A stretch of 64,000 nt of DNA, taken from NCBI RefSeq assembly GCF_040605635.1, contig NZ_JBEXDG010000059.1, forward strand, positions 1 through 64,000, written 5' to 3'. The first letter of the stretch is position 1; every line of letters starts with the position of its first letter. The notes below the pieces were generated by a model. That model was not told where the DNA came from, searched no databases, and saw only the letters and a list, made by a program, of their open reading frames with translations. Below are positions 1-8,465 of this stretch, piece after piece. This stretch comes from Dactylosporangium sp040605635. GTDB lineage: Bacteria; Actinomycetota; Actinomycetes; Mycobacteriales; Micromonosporaceae. The position numbers and the translations under genes were made by a program.

Positions 1-593
1 GTGGTGCCGCCGGTGGTGGTGGCGGTGACGCTGCCGGACGCGCCGGACTCGCCGACGGTGTTGTAGGCCTTCACGGTGTACGTGTGGGTGGAGCCGGCGG
101 TCAGGCCGGACACCGTGGCGGTGGTGCCGGTGACGGTCGCGCGGACGGTGCTGCCCTCGTAGACGCGGTAGCCGGTGACGGTGCCCGTCGAGGCGTTCCA
201 TGCCAGGGAGAAGCTGGTGTTGGTGGTCGCGGTGACCCGGAAGTTGCCCGGGACACCCGGCGTGCCGGCCGGCGTCGTCGGCGGGGGTGTGGTCGGGCCG
301 CCGCCTCCGGTGCACGTGCCGAGATCCGTCCACAGCGACGGCGTGGTGGACGGGGTCCAGCCGGTCCCGGGATAGGCGGTGTGTGTCTGCAGCGCCCGGT
401 ACGTGTGGCCCTGGTACGTGACCTGGGTGCCCACCGTGTACGTGTTGCCTTCCGCCCAGACCGGTGCGGTGCAGGCGGCCTGGACGGCGGCGCTGCCGGC
501 CTGGGCCTGGATCGTGGGCACGAGGACCGTCGCCGTCACGACGGTCAGGGCCACGCCCAGTGCCAGTGCGAACTTTCGACGTGCAGATCTCAT
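1..593 (-). CDS. Secreted chitin-binding (CBM5/12) plus fibronectin III protein, C-terminus outside window
   Basis: Read on the minus strand from an ATG at 593 preceded by GAGGAG. The first about 32 residues form a Sec signal peptide (basic start, hydrophobic core, Ala-rich cleavage region). Residues about 40-95 have the aromatic pattern of a CBM5/12 chitin-binding module (W-x5-Y-x2-G...Y-x-G-x2-Y-x-A...W-x4-G). A Gly/Pro/Thr linker follows, then an FnIII domain from about residue 115 to 195. No stop is reached before the window edge, so a catalytic domain, if any, is not visible. This module order is common in actinomycete chitinases (GH18/GH19), and the LPMO and GH20 genes nearby fit chitin use; the catalytic identity is inference. 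Confidence 0.8.
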   Translation of the reverse strand, partial: MRSARRKFALALGVALTVVTATVLVPTIQAQAGSAAVQAACTAPVWAEGNTYTVGTQVTYQGHTYRALQTHTAYPGTGWTPSTTPSLWTDLGTCTGGGGPTTPPPTTPAGTPGVPGNFRVTATTNTSFSLAWNASTGTVTGYRVYEGSTVRATVTGTTATVSGLTAGSTHTYTVKAYNTVGESGASGSVTATTTGGT

Positions 594-620
594 GTGACTC
601 CTCGTCGTCGATGGATCGGT

Positions 621-1493
621 TCAGGTGGGTGACAGGCCGGCGTCGGCGAAGATGTGCCGGGCCAGGGCGGAGCCGAGGAACGCCACGAGCGCGTCGGCGC
701 CGACCGTGTTGCGGCCGGTCGAGACCTTGAGGGCGGTGTACTGGTCGGCGATGAGCAGCGCCTGGGAGAAGTCGAGGGCGCGCAGGTCGGTGCCGGAGGC
801 GACGACGTCGGTGCGGTAGACGAGGGCGGCGTCGGCGGCACCCGTGCGGACCCGGGCCAGCGTGGTGGCCGGGTCCGGCTCGACGGAAACGGGGCGCACG
901 TCGACCGCGGCGGCGGTGAGCGCGGTGCGGCTCATCCGGCCGCACGGGGTGGTCTCGGCGCACAGCGCCACCCGGGTGCCGGGAAGGTCGGCGACGCCGG
1001 CGATCCCGGTGCCGGGCGGGACGGCGATGACGATCGGGTTGCGGGCGACGACAGCGGGCGCGCCGCGGACGTGTCCGGCCGTGACTCGGCCGGTGGCGAC
1101 CGCGTCCGCGGACACGAACACGTCGACCGGTGCGCCGGCGAGGATGTGCCCGGCGTGCTCGGCGGCGCCGCCGTACTCCACCGCGACCCGGACACCCGGG
1201 AACGCCTCCTCGAACTTCGGCACGAGCTGGGTCAACGTGGCGCGCAGCTCGTCGGCGGCGTGCACGACGATCGTCCCGCCCGGCGCGCCGGACCCGACCG
1301 GTCCACCGGCGGGGTGCTGGTGGTCGTGGCCGGCGGAGGTCTGCGCCGCGACGGTCGCCGGTCCGGGACCGGGCGACGTGCCGGAGCACGCGGCCGGACC
1401 GAGACCGGCGACGGCCACCGCGAGGGCCACCGCGACAGCGGCCACGACGGTCGGTCGGCGCCCGGTCACGACGCTCAAACTGCGCAGGTTCAT
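621..1493 (-). CDS. modA: ModA-type molybdate/tungstate ABC substrate-binding lipoprotein (orphan)
   Basis: 290 aa with a hydrophobic leader and a lipobox-like Cys at about residue 36, followed by a low-complexity linker carrying a short His-rich patch (GHDHQH). The mature part matches the ModA fold: an I-V-V-H-A-A-D-E-L start, P-V-D-V-F-V-S-A-D, a P-I-V-I-A-V-P hinge strand and a Y-R-T-D-V segment near the C-terminus. ModA binds molybdate or tungstate outside the membrane and hands it to ModBC. No modB or modC lies within the window, so it would have to work with permeases encoded elsewhere. The His patch could bind a metal, but that is speculation. It sits between two chitin-related genes without an evident functional link. 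Confidence 0.82.
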   Translation of the reverse strand: MNLRSLSVVTGRRPTVVAAVAVALAVAVAGLGPAACSGTSPGPGPATVAAQTSAGHDHQHPAGGPVGSGAPGGTIVVHAADELRATLTQLVPKFEEAFPGVRVAVEYGGAAEHAGHILAGAPVDVFVSADAVATGRVTAGHVRGAPAVVARNPIVIAVPPGTGIAGVADLPGTRVALCAETTPCGRMSRTALTAAAVDVRPVSVEPDPATTLARVRTGAADAALVYRTDVVASGTDLRALDFSQALLIADQYTALKVSTGRNTVGADALVAFLGSALARHIFADAGLSPT

Positions 1494-1584
1494 CGGCGCG
1501 GGCTCCGCTCGATCGAATGCTCGCCGGTCGTCCGGCCCGGGATGCCCGAGCCGGACGACCGCGTTCCTGATCAGGTCCGCCGGA

Positions 1585-2295
1585 TCAGCAGGCGCCGTTG
1601 TCCTGCCAGGCGCCCCATTCCCCGGTGGTGCCGGGCTCCTCGCCCTGGGTCCAGTAGCGCGCGGTGTACTTGCGGCTCTTGTGCGAGACCGTCATGCCCC
1701 CGGTGTAGACGGCCGAGGCGCTCCACGCCGCGCCGCAACCACCGGTCGGCGGCGGGGTGGTGGGGTTGCCGCCGCCACCGCCGCCCACGTTGACGTCGAC
1801 GCACGCGTAGAACGCCATCGGGGTGTCGTAGATGTTCCAGACGGCGAGGACCTTGTGCCGCCCGCTGGGCAGTCCGGTGACGTTGTGGTTGACGACCTGC
1901 GGCGGTTGCGCGTTGCCGTTGGTGAACGTCTGGTGCAGGTTGCCGTCGACGTAGTACTGCCAGTTGAGCGTGCGGTGCATGGCGGTGTTGCGCCACGAGA
2001 ACGTCGTCGAGCTGCTGATGTTCGTGACGCGCCAGCCCTTGTTCTCCTGGTCGAGCACCGTGAAGCTGCTGCCGCCGCTGCAGTTGCGGGAGCCCTTGGG
2101 CGCCTCGACGCTCTGCGGCTCGTACTGGATGGAGCCGCAGTTCGCGACGACACCGGTGGCGCACTGGTCCTGGCGGCTCGGTGGACTCGTGATCCAGCCG
2201 TGAGCGCTGGCCGGTGAGGCCGTGACGATCACGGTGAGCAGTGGGGCGGTGAGGAGTGCTGCGGCCAGAACCGCCAGTCTTCTTCGGAGGGTCAT
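1585..2295 (-). CDS. Secreted AA10 lytic polysaccharide monooxygenase with C-terminal CBM5/12
   Basis: An ATG at 2295, preceded by AAGGAG, gives 236 aa; a longer reading from 2376 lacks a ribosome site. The signal peptide ends ASPASA, leaving His32 (HGWITSPPSRQ) as the mature N-terminus, the copper-binding first residue of the histidine brace. The second brace His lies in the T-A-M-H-R-T motif, and F-Y-A-C-V-D-V near the end of the catalytic domain supplies the axial Phe. After a Gly/Pro linker, the last about 50 residues are a CBM5/12 module with several Trp. AA10 enzymes cleave crystalline chitin or cellulose oxidatively. The chitin-type CBM and the neighbouring GH20 favour chitin. Confidence 0.93.
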   Translation of the reverse strand: MTLRRRLAVLAAALLTAPLLTVIVTASPASAHGWITSPPSRQDQCATGVVANCGSIQYEPQSVEAPKGSRNCSGGSSFTVLDQENKGWRVTNISSSTTFSWRNTAMHRTLNWQYYVDGNLHQTFTNGNAQPPQVVNHNVTGLPSGRHKVLAVWNIYDTPMAFYACVDVNVGGGGGGNPTTPPPTGGCGAAWSASAVYTGGMTVSHKSRKYTARYWTQGEEPGTTGEWGAWQDNGAC

Positions 2296-2387
2296 GTCGC
2301 TCCTTCGGCAGGCGAGAGCCATCTGTTGACGACCGGTCCGCCCACCGGCGTCGACCTTTTCATCAGGGAACGTCAATCAGTAAGGTT

Positions 2388-2436
2388 TGTCAACAGTTAA
2401 CGTGTTCTTGACAGTGTCCCGCGTGGGACATAGCGT
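2388..2436. promoter_or_regulatory. Divergent LPMO/GH20 promoter region with palindrome in spacer
   Basis: For the plus-strand GH20 gene, TTGACA (2408-2413) and TAGCGT (2431-2436) are separated by exactly 17 bp. The spacer contains the inverted repeat TGTCCC-GCGT-GGGACA (2415-2430), well placed for a repressor. On the minus strand TTGACA occupies 2393-2388, a possible -35 box for the LPMO, but its -10 is not clear. I did not find the DasR-type ACTGGTCTAGACCA element used for chitin genes in streptomycetes. Confidence 0.5.
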
Positions 2437-2481
2437 GCCGTCAAATTAGCAGGGAACTTAACAGTTTCGCTGGAGGATGCC

Positions 2482-4887
2482 GTGTACCGCACGCCGCGCA
2501 GCCTGCTCGCCTCCGCCGTGGCCGTCGCGGCCGTCGCCGCCGGCGTTGCCGGCGTGCTGATGGCCTCCCCGGCCGGCGCCGCGGTGAGCCTCTCCGATGT
2601 GGTGCCCGCGCCGGTGTCGGCGCAGCCCGCGGCCGGCGTGACCTACACGCTGCCGTCGAACGCCGCGATCCAGACCGCGGCCGGTGCCACCGACGCCGGC
2701 AACTACCTCGCCGGCATCCTCCGCCCGTCGACCGGCTACGCGCTGCCGGTCTCCACCACGACCGGCACGCCGGCGAGCGGCATCGCACTGCTGCTGTCCG
2801 GCGCCGACCCGAGCGTGGGTGCCGAGGGCTACCAGCTCGACGTGACCGCCGCGGTCGTCACGCTCCGCGCGCAGACCGCGGCCGGGCTGTTCCACGGGGT
2901 GCAGACGCTGCGGCAGTTGCTGCCCGTGGCGGTCGAGGCCCGGACGGTCCAGAGTGGACCGTGGACGGTCACCGGCGGCCGGATCGTCGACTACCCGCGG
3001 TACGCGTACCGCGGCGCGATGCTCGACGTGTCGCGGCACTTCTTCGCCCCCGCCGTGGTGAAGCGGTACATCGACGACATCGCGCAGTACAAGATCAATA
3101 CCTTGCACCTGCACCTCTCCGACGACCAGGGCTGGCGCATCGTCATCGACGCCTGGCCGCAGCTGACGACCATCGGCGGCAGCACCCAGGTGGGCGGCGG
3201 CGCGGGCGGCTACTACACCAAGGCGCAGTACTCCGACCTGGTCTCCTACGCGGCGTCGCGGCAGATCACCATCGTTCCCGAGATCGACATGCCCGGGCAC
3301 ACCAACGCCGCGCTCGCCTCCTACGCGCAGCTCAACTGCAACAACACGGCCCCGCCGCTGTACACGGGCACCAACGTCGGCTTCAGCTCGCTGTGCGTCA
3401 GCAAGGAGGTCACGTACACCTTCGTGCAGCAGGTGCTCAACGAGCTCGCCGCCATCACCCCCGGGCCGTACCTGCACATCGGCGGCGACGAGGCGTCGAG
3501 CACGCCGGCGGCGGACTACGCCACGTTCATGAACCGCGTGCAGCCCTTCGTCGGCGCGGCCGGCAAGACCGTCATCGGCTGGCACCAGATCGGGCAGGCC
3601 AACCACACCGCGAACCGGGTCGCGCAGTACTGGGGAACGTCCACATCGGACGCCGACCTGAGCGCGGCGGTCAGCAAGGGCGACAAGATCCTGCTGTCGC
3701 CGGCGAACAAGGCGTACATCGACATGAAGTACACCAGCTCGACCCCGATCGGCAACACGTGGGCCGGCCTGATCGAGGTGCAGACCGCGTACAACTGGGA
3801 CCCGGGCGCCTACCTGTCCGGCGTGCCGGCCAGTGCGATCATCGGCGTCGAGGCGCCGCTGTGGACCGAGACGATCACCACGCAGGCCGACATCGAGTTC
3901 ATGGCGTTCCCACGGCTGCCGGCGCTCGCCGAGCTGGCGTGGTCGCCGCAGTCGGCGCGCAACTGGGACACGTTCAAGGTGCGGCTCGGCGCGCAGGGTC
4001 CACGGTGGACGGTGCAGGGGATCAACTTCTACGCCTCGCCGCAGGTCCCGTGGGGCACGTCGCAGCCGACGCGCAGCGCGTACACCCAGATCCAGGCCGA
4101 GAGCTACAGCGCGCAGTCCGGTACGCAGACCGAGACCACCACCGACACCGGCGGCGGCCAGAGCGTCGGCTACATCACGCCCGGCGACTCGCTCGCCTAC
4201 GACCTCGACTTCGGCGCGGCGTCGCCGGCCTCGGTCACCACCCGGGTGGCCTCCGGCGCGTCCAGCGGCACCATCCAGTACCGCCTGGACTCCACGACCG
4301 GCCCGGTCATCGCCAGCGTCCCGGTCACCTCCACCGGCGGCTGGCAGGCGTGGACCAGCACCACCACCAACCTGACCGGCGCGGCCACCGGCGTGCACCG
4401 GGTGTACCTCACCTTCACCGGCACCGCGGGCACCGACTTCGTCAACCTCAACTGGCTGCAGTTCAACGCCGGCGGCGGACTGCCCAACGCGTACAGCGTG
4501 CGGCAGGCGGAGAGCTTCAGCAGCCAGTCCGGCACCCAGACCGAGACCACCACCGACACCGGCGGCGGCCAGAACGTCGGCTACGTCACGCCCGGCGACT
4601 GGCTCGGCTACGCAGGCGTGGACTTCGGCACCCCGACCGCGGCATCGGTGACCACGCGGCTGGCCTCCGGCGCGGGTGGCGGCACCATCCAGTACCGGCT
4701 GGACTCCACCACCGGCCCGGTCATCGCCAGCGTCCCGGTCACCTCCACCGGCGGCTGGCAGGCCTGGACCAGCACCACCACCAACCTGTCCGGCGCGGCC
4801 ACCGGCGTCCACACGGTGTACCTCACGTTCACCGGCACCGCGGGCGCCGACTTCGTCAACCTCAACTGGTTCCAGTTCAACCGGTAG
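2482..4887 (+). CDS. Secreted GH20 beta-N-acetylhexosaminidase with two CBM6-like modules
   Basis: A GTG start at 2482 follows GGAGG and opens a 33-residue signal peptide ending PAGAA. Residues about 40-150 form the GH20 N-terminal domain; the TIM barrel follows, with H-L-H-L-S-D-D-Q-G-W and the catalytic pair D336-E337 in H-I-G-G-D-E-A, where Asp polarises the substrate acetamido group and Glu is the acid. The family removes terminal GlcNAc/GalNAc from chito-oligosaccharides or glycans. Two CBM6-like domains (about residues 534-662 and 672-801) follow; they are nearly identical to each other. 801 aa is longer than single-domain GH20 enzymes because of these modules. It is divergent from the LPMO gene. 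Confidence 0.94.
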   Translation: MYRTPRSLLASAVAVAAVAAGVAGVLMASPAGAAVSLSDVVPAPVSAQPAAGVTYTLPSNAAIQTAAGATDAGNYLAGILRPSTGYALPVSTTTGTPASGIALLLSGADPSVGAEGYQLDVTAAVVTLRAQTAAGLFHGVQTLRQLLPVAVEARTVQSGPWTVTGGRIVDYPRYAYRGAMLDVSRHFFAPAVVKRYIDDIAQYKINTLHLHLSDDQGWRIVIDAWPQLTTIGGSTQVGGGAGGYYTKAQYSDLVSYAASRQITIVPEIDMPGHTNAALASYAQLNCNNTAPPLYTGTNVGFSSLCVSKEVTYTFVQQVLNELAAITPGPYLHIGGDEASSTPAADYATFMNRVQPFVGAAGKTVIGWHQIGQANHTANRVAQYWGTSTSDADLSAAVSKGDKILLSPANKAYIDMKYTSSTPIGNTWAGLIEVQTAYNWDPGAYLSGVPASAIIGVEAPLWTETITTQADIEFMAFPRLPALAELAWSPQSARNWDTFKVRLGAQGPRWTVQGINFYASPQVPWGTSQPTRSAYTQIQAESYSAQSGTQTETTTDTGGGQSVGYITPGDSLAYDLDFGAASPASVTTRVASGASSGTIQYRLDSTTGPVIASVPVTSTGGWQAWTSTTTNLTGAATGVHRVYLTFTGTAGTDFVNLNWLQFNAGGGLPNAYSVRQAESFSSQSGTQTETTTDTGGGQNVGYVTPGDWLGYAGVDFGTPTAASVTTRLASGAGGGTIQYRLDSTTGPVIASVPVTSTGGWQAWTSTTTNLSGAATGVHTVYLTFTGTAGADFVNLNWFQFNR
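4081..4884 (+). repeat. Tandem duplication encoding the two CBM6-like modules of the GH20 enzyme
   Basis: Segments 4081-4467 and 4495-4884 encode two domains that share long runs such as TETTTDTGGGQ and TGPVIASVPVTSTGGWQAW. The DNA is also close to identical over much of the length, which points to a recent duplication or ongoing gene conversion. Confidence 0.85.
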
Positions 4888-4932
4888 CGCGCTGGATGGG
4901 GCCGGTCGACGCAACCGCCGCCGCCAGGAGTA

Positions 4933-4947
4933 CTGGATAGCATCCAG
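4933..4947 (+). other. Short hairpin abutting the Pth2 start
   Basis: CTGGAT-AGC-ATCCAG folds into a 6-bp stem with a 3-nt loop that ends where the AGGAG run (4946-4950) begins. It may reduce access to the initiation region or be incidental. Confidence 0.3.
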
Positions 4948-4949
4948 GA

Positions 4950-5303
4950 GTGCAGAGTGAGCCGAAGATGGTGCTGGTGGTGCGGACCGACCTCGGCATG
5001 GGGAAGGGCAAGATCGCTGCGCAGGTCGCGCACGCCGCGGTCGCCGCGGTGCTTGCCGGGCCGCACGGCCCGGTGTTCGAGTCGTGGCTGGGCGCGGGCC
5101 AGCCGAAGGTGGTGCTGAAGATCGCCGACGAGGACGGTCTCGCGGCGCTGTGCGCGCAGGCGGCCGAGGCGGGCCTGCCGGTGCGGGTCATCCGCGACGC
5201 GGGCCGCACGCAGGTCGCCTCGGGCACGGCGACCTGCTGCGCGATCGGCCCGGCGCTCCCGGCGGACGTCGACCCGGTCACGTCCGCCCTCGGTCTGCTG
5301 TGA
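4950..5303 (+). CDS. Pth2-family peptidyl-tRNA hydrolase
   Basis: 117 aa from a GTG at 4950; an in-frame ATG at 4968 (start M-V-L-V-V-R-T-D-L) is an equally credible start. It has the Pth2 features: the opening K-M-V-L-V-V-R-T-D-L-G-M-G-K-G-K-I-A-A-Q-V-A-H-A-A strand-helix, P-K-V-V-L-K, and the C-terminal D-A-G-R-T-Q-V-A-S-G-T segment followed by a conserved A-I-G-P. Pth2 releases peptides from tRNA; it is the usual enzyme of archaea and eukaryotes and occurs in a subset of actinobacteria beside the bacterial Pth1. It has no operon partner; its stop is one base from that of the convergent permease gene. Confidence 0.88.
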   Translation: MQSEPKMVLVVRTDLGMGKGKIAAQVAHAAVAAVLAGPHGPVFESWLGAGQPKVVLKIADEDGLAALCAQAAEAGLPVRVIRDAGRTQVASGTATCCAIGPALPADVDPVTSALGLL

Positions 5304-5304
5304 C

Positions 5305-6129
5305 TCAGCCCTTCACGCCGCTGCTGGCGACGCCCCGCACGAAGTACCGCTGGAAGACGATGAACACGATCGCCACCGGGATGATGGTCAGGATCGAGCC
5401 GGCCATCATCACCGGATAGTCGAAGGACTGCCCGCCGGCGCCGCCGCGGCCCAGCGTCGACAGGCCGAAGGGCAGCGTCCAGTGCGACGGGCTGGCGCGC
5501 ACCACGATGAGCGGCATCAGGAACTCGTTCCACACGCCCTGGAACGACAGGATCGTCAGGGTCAGCAGCGCCGGCCGGGCCAGGGGCAGCACCACGTGCC
5601 AGTAGGCCTGGAAGATGGACGCGCCGTCGAGGCGGGCGGCCTCCTCCAGCTCCCTGGGCAGCTCGACGAAGAACTGGCGCATGAGGAAGATCCCCATCGC
5701 GTCGACCGCCAGGGGCAGGATGAGTCCGCTGTACGAGTTGAGCAGGCTCATCTCCTTGAGCACCAGGAAGCGCGGCACGGTCAGGACGATCGGTGGCACC
5801 GCCAGGACGGCGATGATCCCGGCGAACACGACGCCGCGGCCGCGGAAGTTCAGCCGCGCCAGGGCGTAGCCGGCGAGGGAGTCGATGAAGACCCGGCCGA
5901 GGGTCGCGACGACGGTGACGAGCATCGAGTTGAACGTCCACAGTGGAAAGTCGCTGTGCAGCAGGACGTCGGACCACGCACGCAGGTCGAAGGAGCGCGG
6001 CCACGGTGACGCCGAGTTCGTGGCGACCTCGGGGCGCGACTTGAACGACGTGCCGAGCGACAGCACGAACGGGTAGATGAAGATGACGGCGAAGAGGATC
6101 AGCAGCCCGTACCGGAGCAGCCGTTTCAT
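5305..6129 (-). CDS. Sugar ABC transporter permease, MalG type
   Basis: 274 aa with six predicted membrane segments starting right at the N-terminus and an EAA loop E-E-A-A-R-L-D-G-A-S...L-P-L-A-R-P at about residues 178-200, where the ATPase docks. This is the CUT1 family MalG-like subunit. It starts one base after the stop of the MalF-like gene and is last in the order lacI, binding protein, permease, permease. No ATPase is encoded nearby; in actinomycetes such importers usually share one MsiK-type ATPase, so I infer the same here. Confidence 0.92.
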   Translation of the reverse strand: MKRLLRYGLLILFAVIFIYPFVLSLGTSFKSRPEVATNSASPWPRSFDLRAWSDVLLHSDFPLWTFNSMLVTVVATLGRVFIDSLAGYALARLNFRGRGVVFAGIIAVLAVPPIVLTVPRFLVLKEMSLLNSYSGLILPLAVDAMGIFLMRQFFVELPRELEEAARLDGASIFQAYWHVVLPLARPALLTLTILSFQGVWNEFLMPLIVVRASPSHWTLPFGLSTLGRGGAGGQSFDYPVMMAGSILTIIPVAIVFIVFQRYFVRGVASSGVKG

Positions 6130-6130
6130 G

Positions 6131-7150
6131 TCAGCGCTCCTTGCGCAGCACCAGGCGCTGCACGGCGGTGAAGACGAGGATGATGACGAGCACGATGAAC
6201 GCGATCGCGGCGGCGCGGCCCATCGCGCTGTTCTGGAAGCCTTCGCGGTAGATCAGGTACGCGGGGGTGAGCGTGGTCTTCTGCGGCCCGCCCGACGTCA
6301 TCGCGTAGACCTGGTCGAAGACCTGCCAGGTGCCGATCACGCCGAGGGTCAGCACCAGGAACAGCGTCGGTTTGAGCAGCGGCAGCGTGATGCGGAAGAA
6401 CCGCTGCCGGGGTGACGCGCCGTCGATGCTGGCCGCCTCTTCGAGCTCCTCCGGGACGTTCTGCAGCCCGGCGAGGAACATCAGCATGAACGTGCCGGTG
6501 GTCGTCCAGGTGGCGAGGATCATCACCGAGCTGAGCGCGACGCTCGGCCCGGACAGCCAGTCCCACCACGACAGGTCCATGAACTCGCCGCGCAGCGCGC
6601 CCGGTGGGCTGTCGACGCCGGCCGCGCGCAGCAGCAGGTGCAGCAGCCCGTCGGAGTCGTCGAGCCAGACCAGGTCGACCTTGCCCGGCAGGAGCGCGGA
6701 CAGCACGGTGTTGACGACGCCGGACGGGCTGAACAGGAAGATGAAGATGAACGCGACCGCGATCGAGCTCGTCACCGACGGGAAGTAGAACGCGGTCCGG
6801 AAGAAGGTACGTCCCTTGAGCAGCCGGGCGTTGACGACGATCGCGAGCAGGAACGCGAGGATCGTCTGTGCGGGGACGACGCCGAGGACGTAGTAGAGGT
6901 TGTTGCGCAGGCTCTTGGCGAAGTCGCCGCGGACGATCCCCGGGTCGGTCAGCAGGTCGGCGTAGTTGGCGGCGCCGGCGGGCTCGGACGTGCCGAGCGG
7001 GGTGAGGCCGCTCCAGTCGCGGAAGCTGACCCAGAGGGCGAGGATGATCGGCGCGACCATGAACGCGCTGAGGCCGATGAGGGCGGGCGACATGAAGAGC
7101 CAGCCGGCCAGCCCCTGCCGTCCATGAATGCGTGACCGGATGCGTGACAT
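6131..7150 (-). CDS. Sugar ABC transporter permease, MalF type
   Basis: 339 aa, longer than the average CUT1 permease. It has a cytoplasmic Arg-rich start, membrane helices from about residue 15, a larger extracytoplasmic segment around residues 150-190, and the EAA loop E-E-A-A-S-I-D-G-A-S...L-P-L-L-K-P. It pairs with the MalG-type gene that follows after one base. It is separated from the upstream binding-protein gene by a strong hairpin, which probably lowers its expression relative to the binding protein. Confidence 0.92.
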   Translation of the reverse strand: MSRIRSRIHGRQGLAGWLFMSPALIGLSAFMVAPIILALWVSFRDWSGLTPLGTSEPAGAANYADLLTDPGIVRGDFAKSLRNNLYYVLGVVPAQTILAFLLAIVVNARLLKGRTFFRTAFYFPSVTSSIAVAFIFIFLFSPSGVVNTVLSALLPGKVDLVWLDDSDGLLHLLLRAAGVDSPPGALRGEFMDLSWWDWLSGPSVALSSVMILATWTTTGTFMLMFLAGLQNVPEELEEAASIDGASPRQRFFRITLPLLKPTLFLVLTLGVIGTWQVFDQVYAMTSGGPQKTTLTPAYLIYREGFQNSAMGRAAAIAFIVLVIILVFTAVQRLVLRKER

Positions 7151-7167
7151 GCGGGCTCCAGGGATGC

Positions 7168-7202
7168 GGGGGCCGCCGCGACGAGGGGAAGCGGCGGCCC
7201 CC
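7168..7202 (-). terminator. Intercistronic hairpin between binding protein and permease genes
   Basis: GGGGGCCGCCGC (7168-7179) and GCGGCGGCCCCC (7191-7202) form a perfect 12-bp stem with an 11-nt loop. There is no U-tract. In the middle of an operon this suits partial termination or protection of the upstream binding-protein mRNA. Confidence 0.7.
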
Positions 7203-7212
7203 GGTCAAAGGG

Positions 7213-8436
7213 TCAGCCGAGGACGTCGGTCCCGGCCTTCTGGGTGCTGGTGACGACGTCGCCGACCTGCTTGTTGCCCTTGGCGAGGCCCTGGATCCCG
7301 TCGTTGAACGTCTCGATCGCGGTGCTGAAGCCCGGCACGAACACCGACTTCTTCGCGTAGTCACCGCCGGCGACGAACGCCTTGAGCTCCGGCTTGTCGG
7401 CGAGCCACTTGTCCGCGAGGGACTTGCGCGACGGCATGACCGGGAACTCCTTGGTGACGGCGAACTGCTCGTCGGGGGAGGTGAGGAACTTGACGAAGTC
7501 GAGCGCGGCGGCCTTGTTCTTCGCCGCCTTGGCGACGCCGTAGCAGACGGAGAACGACATCGTGCCCTTGCCCTTGGGGCCGGCGGGCAGCTCGGCGACG
7601 GCGTACTTCGTGTTCGGGAAGTCGTTCTTCATCGCGCCGACGATCCAGTTGCCCTCGATGGTCATCGAGGTGCTCGCCTTGCCGAACGCCTCGCCGCCCC
7701 AGCCCGCGCCGACCGACGCGGGGGTGCCGAACCAGCCCGCCTTGTGGTTGTCGGTGACGTACTGCAGCGCGGCGCGCATCTCGGGGGTGTCCATCGTCAT
7801 CTTGGTGACGTCGTCGTTCGTCGGCCAGGCGCCGGCCTGGGCCAGGAACGCGCCCCACCGGTAGAACTCCGGGGCGATCACCAGGCCGGGGTGGCCGGGC
7901 TTGGTGAGCGCCTTCGCCGCCGCTGTCAGCTCGTCCCATGTCTTCGGTGGCTGCAGCCCGGCGGCGGTGAAGTCGGCGGTGTTGTACACCAGTTGCAGCG
8001 TCGAGAAGTCCTTCGGCGCGCAGTAGTAGGTGCCCTTGTAGGTGAAGGACTGCTTGAGCGTGTCGTAGAAGTCGCCCGGGTTGTCGACCTTGTCGCCGAT
8101 CGGCTCGAGGACGCCGTTCTTGCCGAAGTCGGGCAGCTTGTTGTCGTTGACGTAGAACACGTCCGGCGGTTCACCGCCGGCGAGCGCGGTGGTCAGCGCC
8201 GTGTCGTATTCGGGCAGGACCTTCAGGTCGACGGTGTTGCGGCCCTGCTTGTTGTAGTCGTCGACGGCCTTGCGCAGCACGGCGTCCTCGGCGGGGGAGG
8301 AGGAGAACGCGTACATCGTGAGCTTGGCGCCGGTGGCGTTGCCCTCGGTGCCGGAGCTGCTGCCGTCGTCGCCGCACGCGGCGGTCAGCAGCACGGCGGC
8401 GACGAGGGCGGTCAGGATGCGGGGTGTTCGTAACAT
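7213..8436 (-). CDS. Sugar ABC transporter substrate-binding lipoprotein
   Basis: 407 aa from an ATG at 8436 with GGGAG upstream. The leader ends in the lipobox L-L-T-A-A-C. The body is a family 1 solute-binding protein: L-T-M-Y-A-F-S-S-S-P near the start, P-D-V-F-Y-V-N-D-N-K-L, T-W-D-E-L, and a C-terminal F-L-T-S-P-D-E-Q helix region. It delivers an oligosaccharide to the two permeases that follow. The substrate is not readable from sequence, but the divergent debranching-type hydrolase suggests alpha-glucans or maltodextrin-like sugars. The gene is 29 bp downstream of the lacI gene, so the two are probably co-transcribed. Confidence 0.92.
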   Translation of the reverse strand: MLRTPRILTALVAAVLLTAACGDDGSSSGTEGNATGAKLTMYAFSSSPAEDAVLRKAVDDYNKQGRNTVDLKVLPEYDTALTTALAGGEPPDVFYVNDNKLPDFGKNGVLEPIGDKVDNPGDFYDTLKQSFTYKGTYYCAPKDFSTLQLVYNTADFTAAGLQPPKTWDELTAAAKALTKPGHPGLVIAPEFYRWGAFLAQAGAWPTNDDVTKMTMDTPEMRAALQYVTDNHKAGWFGTPASVGAGWGGEAFGKASTSMTIEGNWIVGAMKNDFPNTKYAVAELPAGPKGKGTMSFSVCYGVAKAAKNKAAALDFVKFLTSPDEQFAVTKEFPVMPSRKSLADKWLADKPELKAFVAGGDYAKKSVFVPGFSTAIETFNDGIQGLAKGNKQVGDVVTSTQKAGTDVLG

Positions 8437-8465
8437 GTCGGTTGCTCCCAGGGGGGTCGGAGAAC

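Noticed and set aside
2458..4914. 818-codon open frame on the minus strand
   Set aside because: Antisense shadow of the GH20 gene with repetitive Arg/Gly/Val-rich translation and no recognisable domain.
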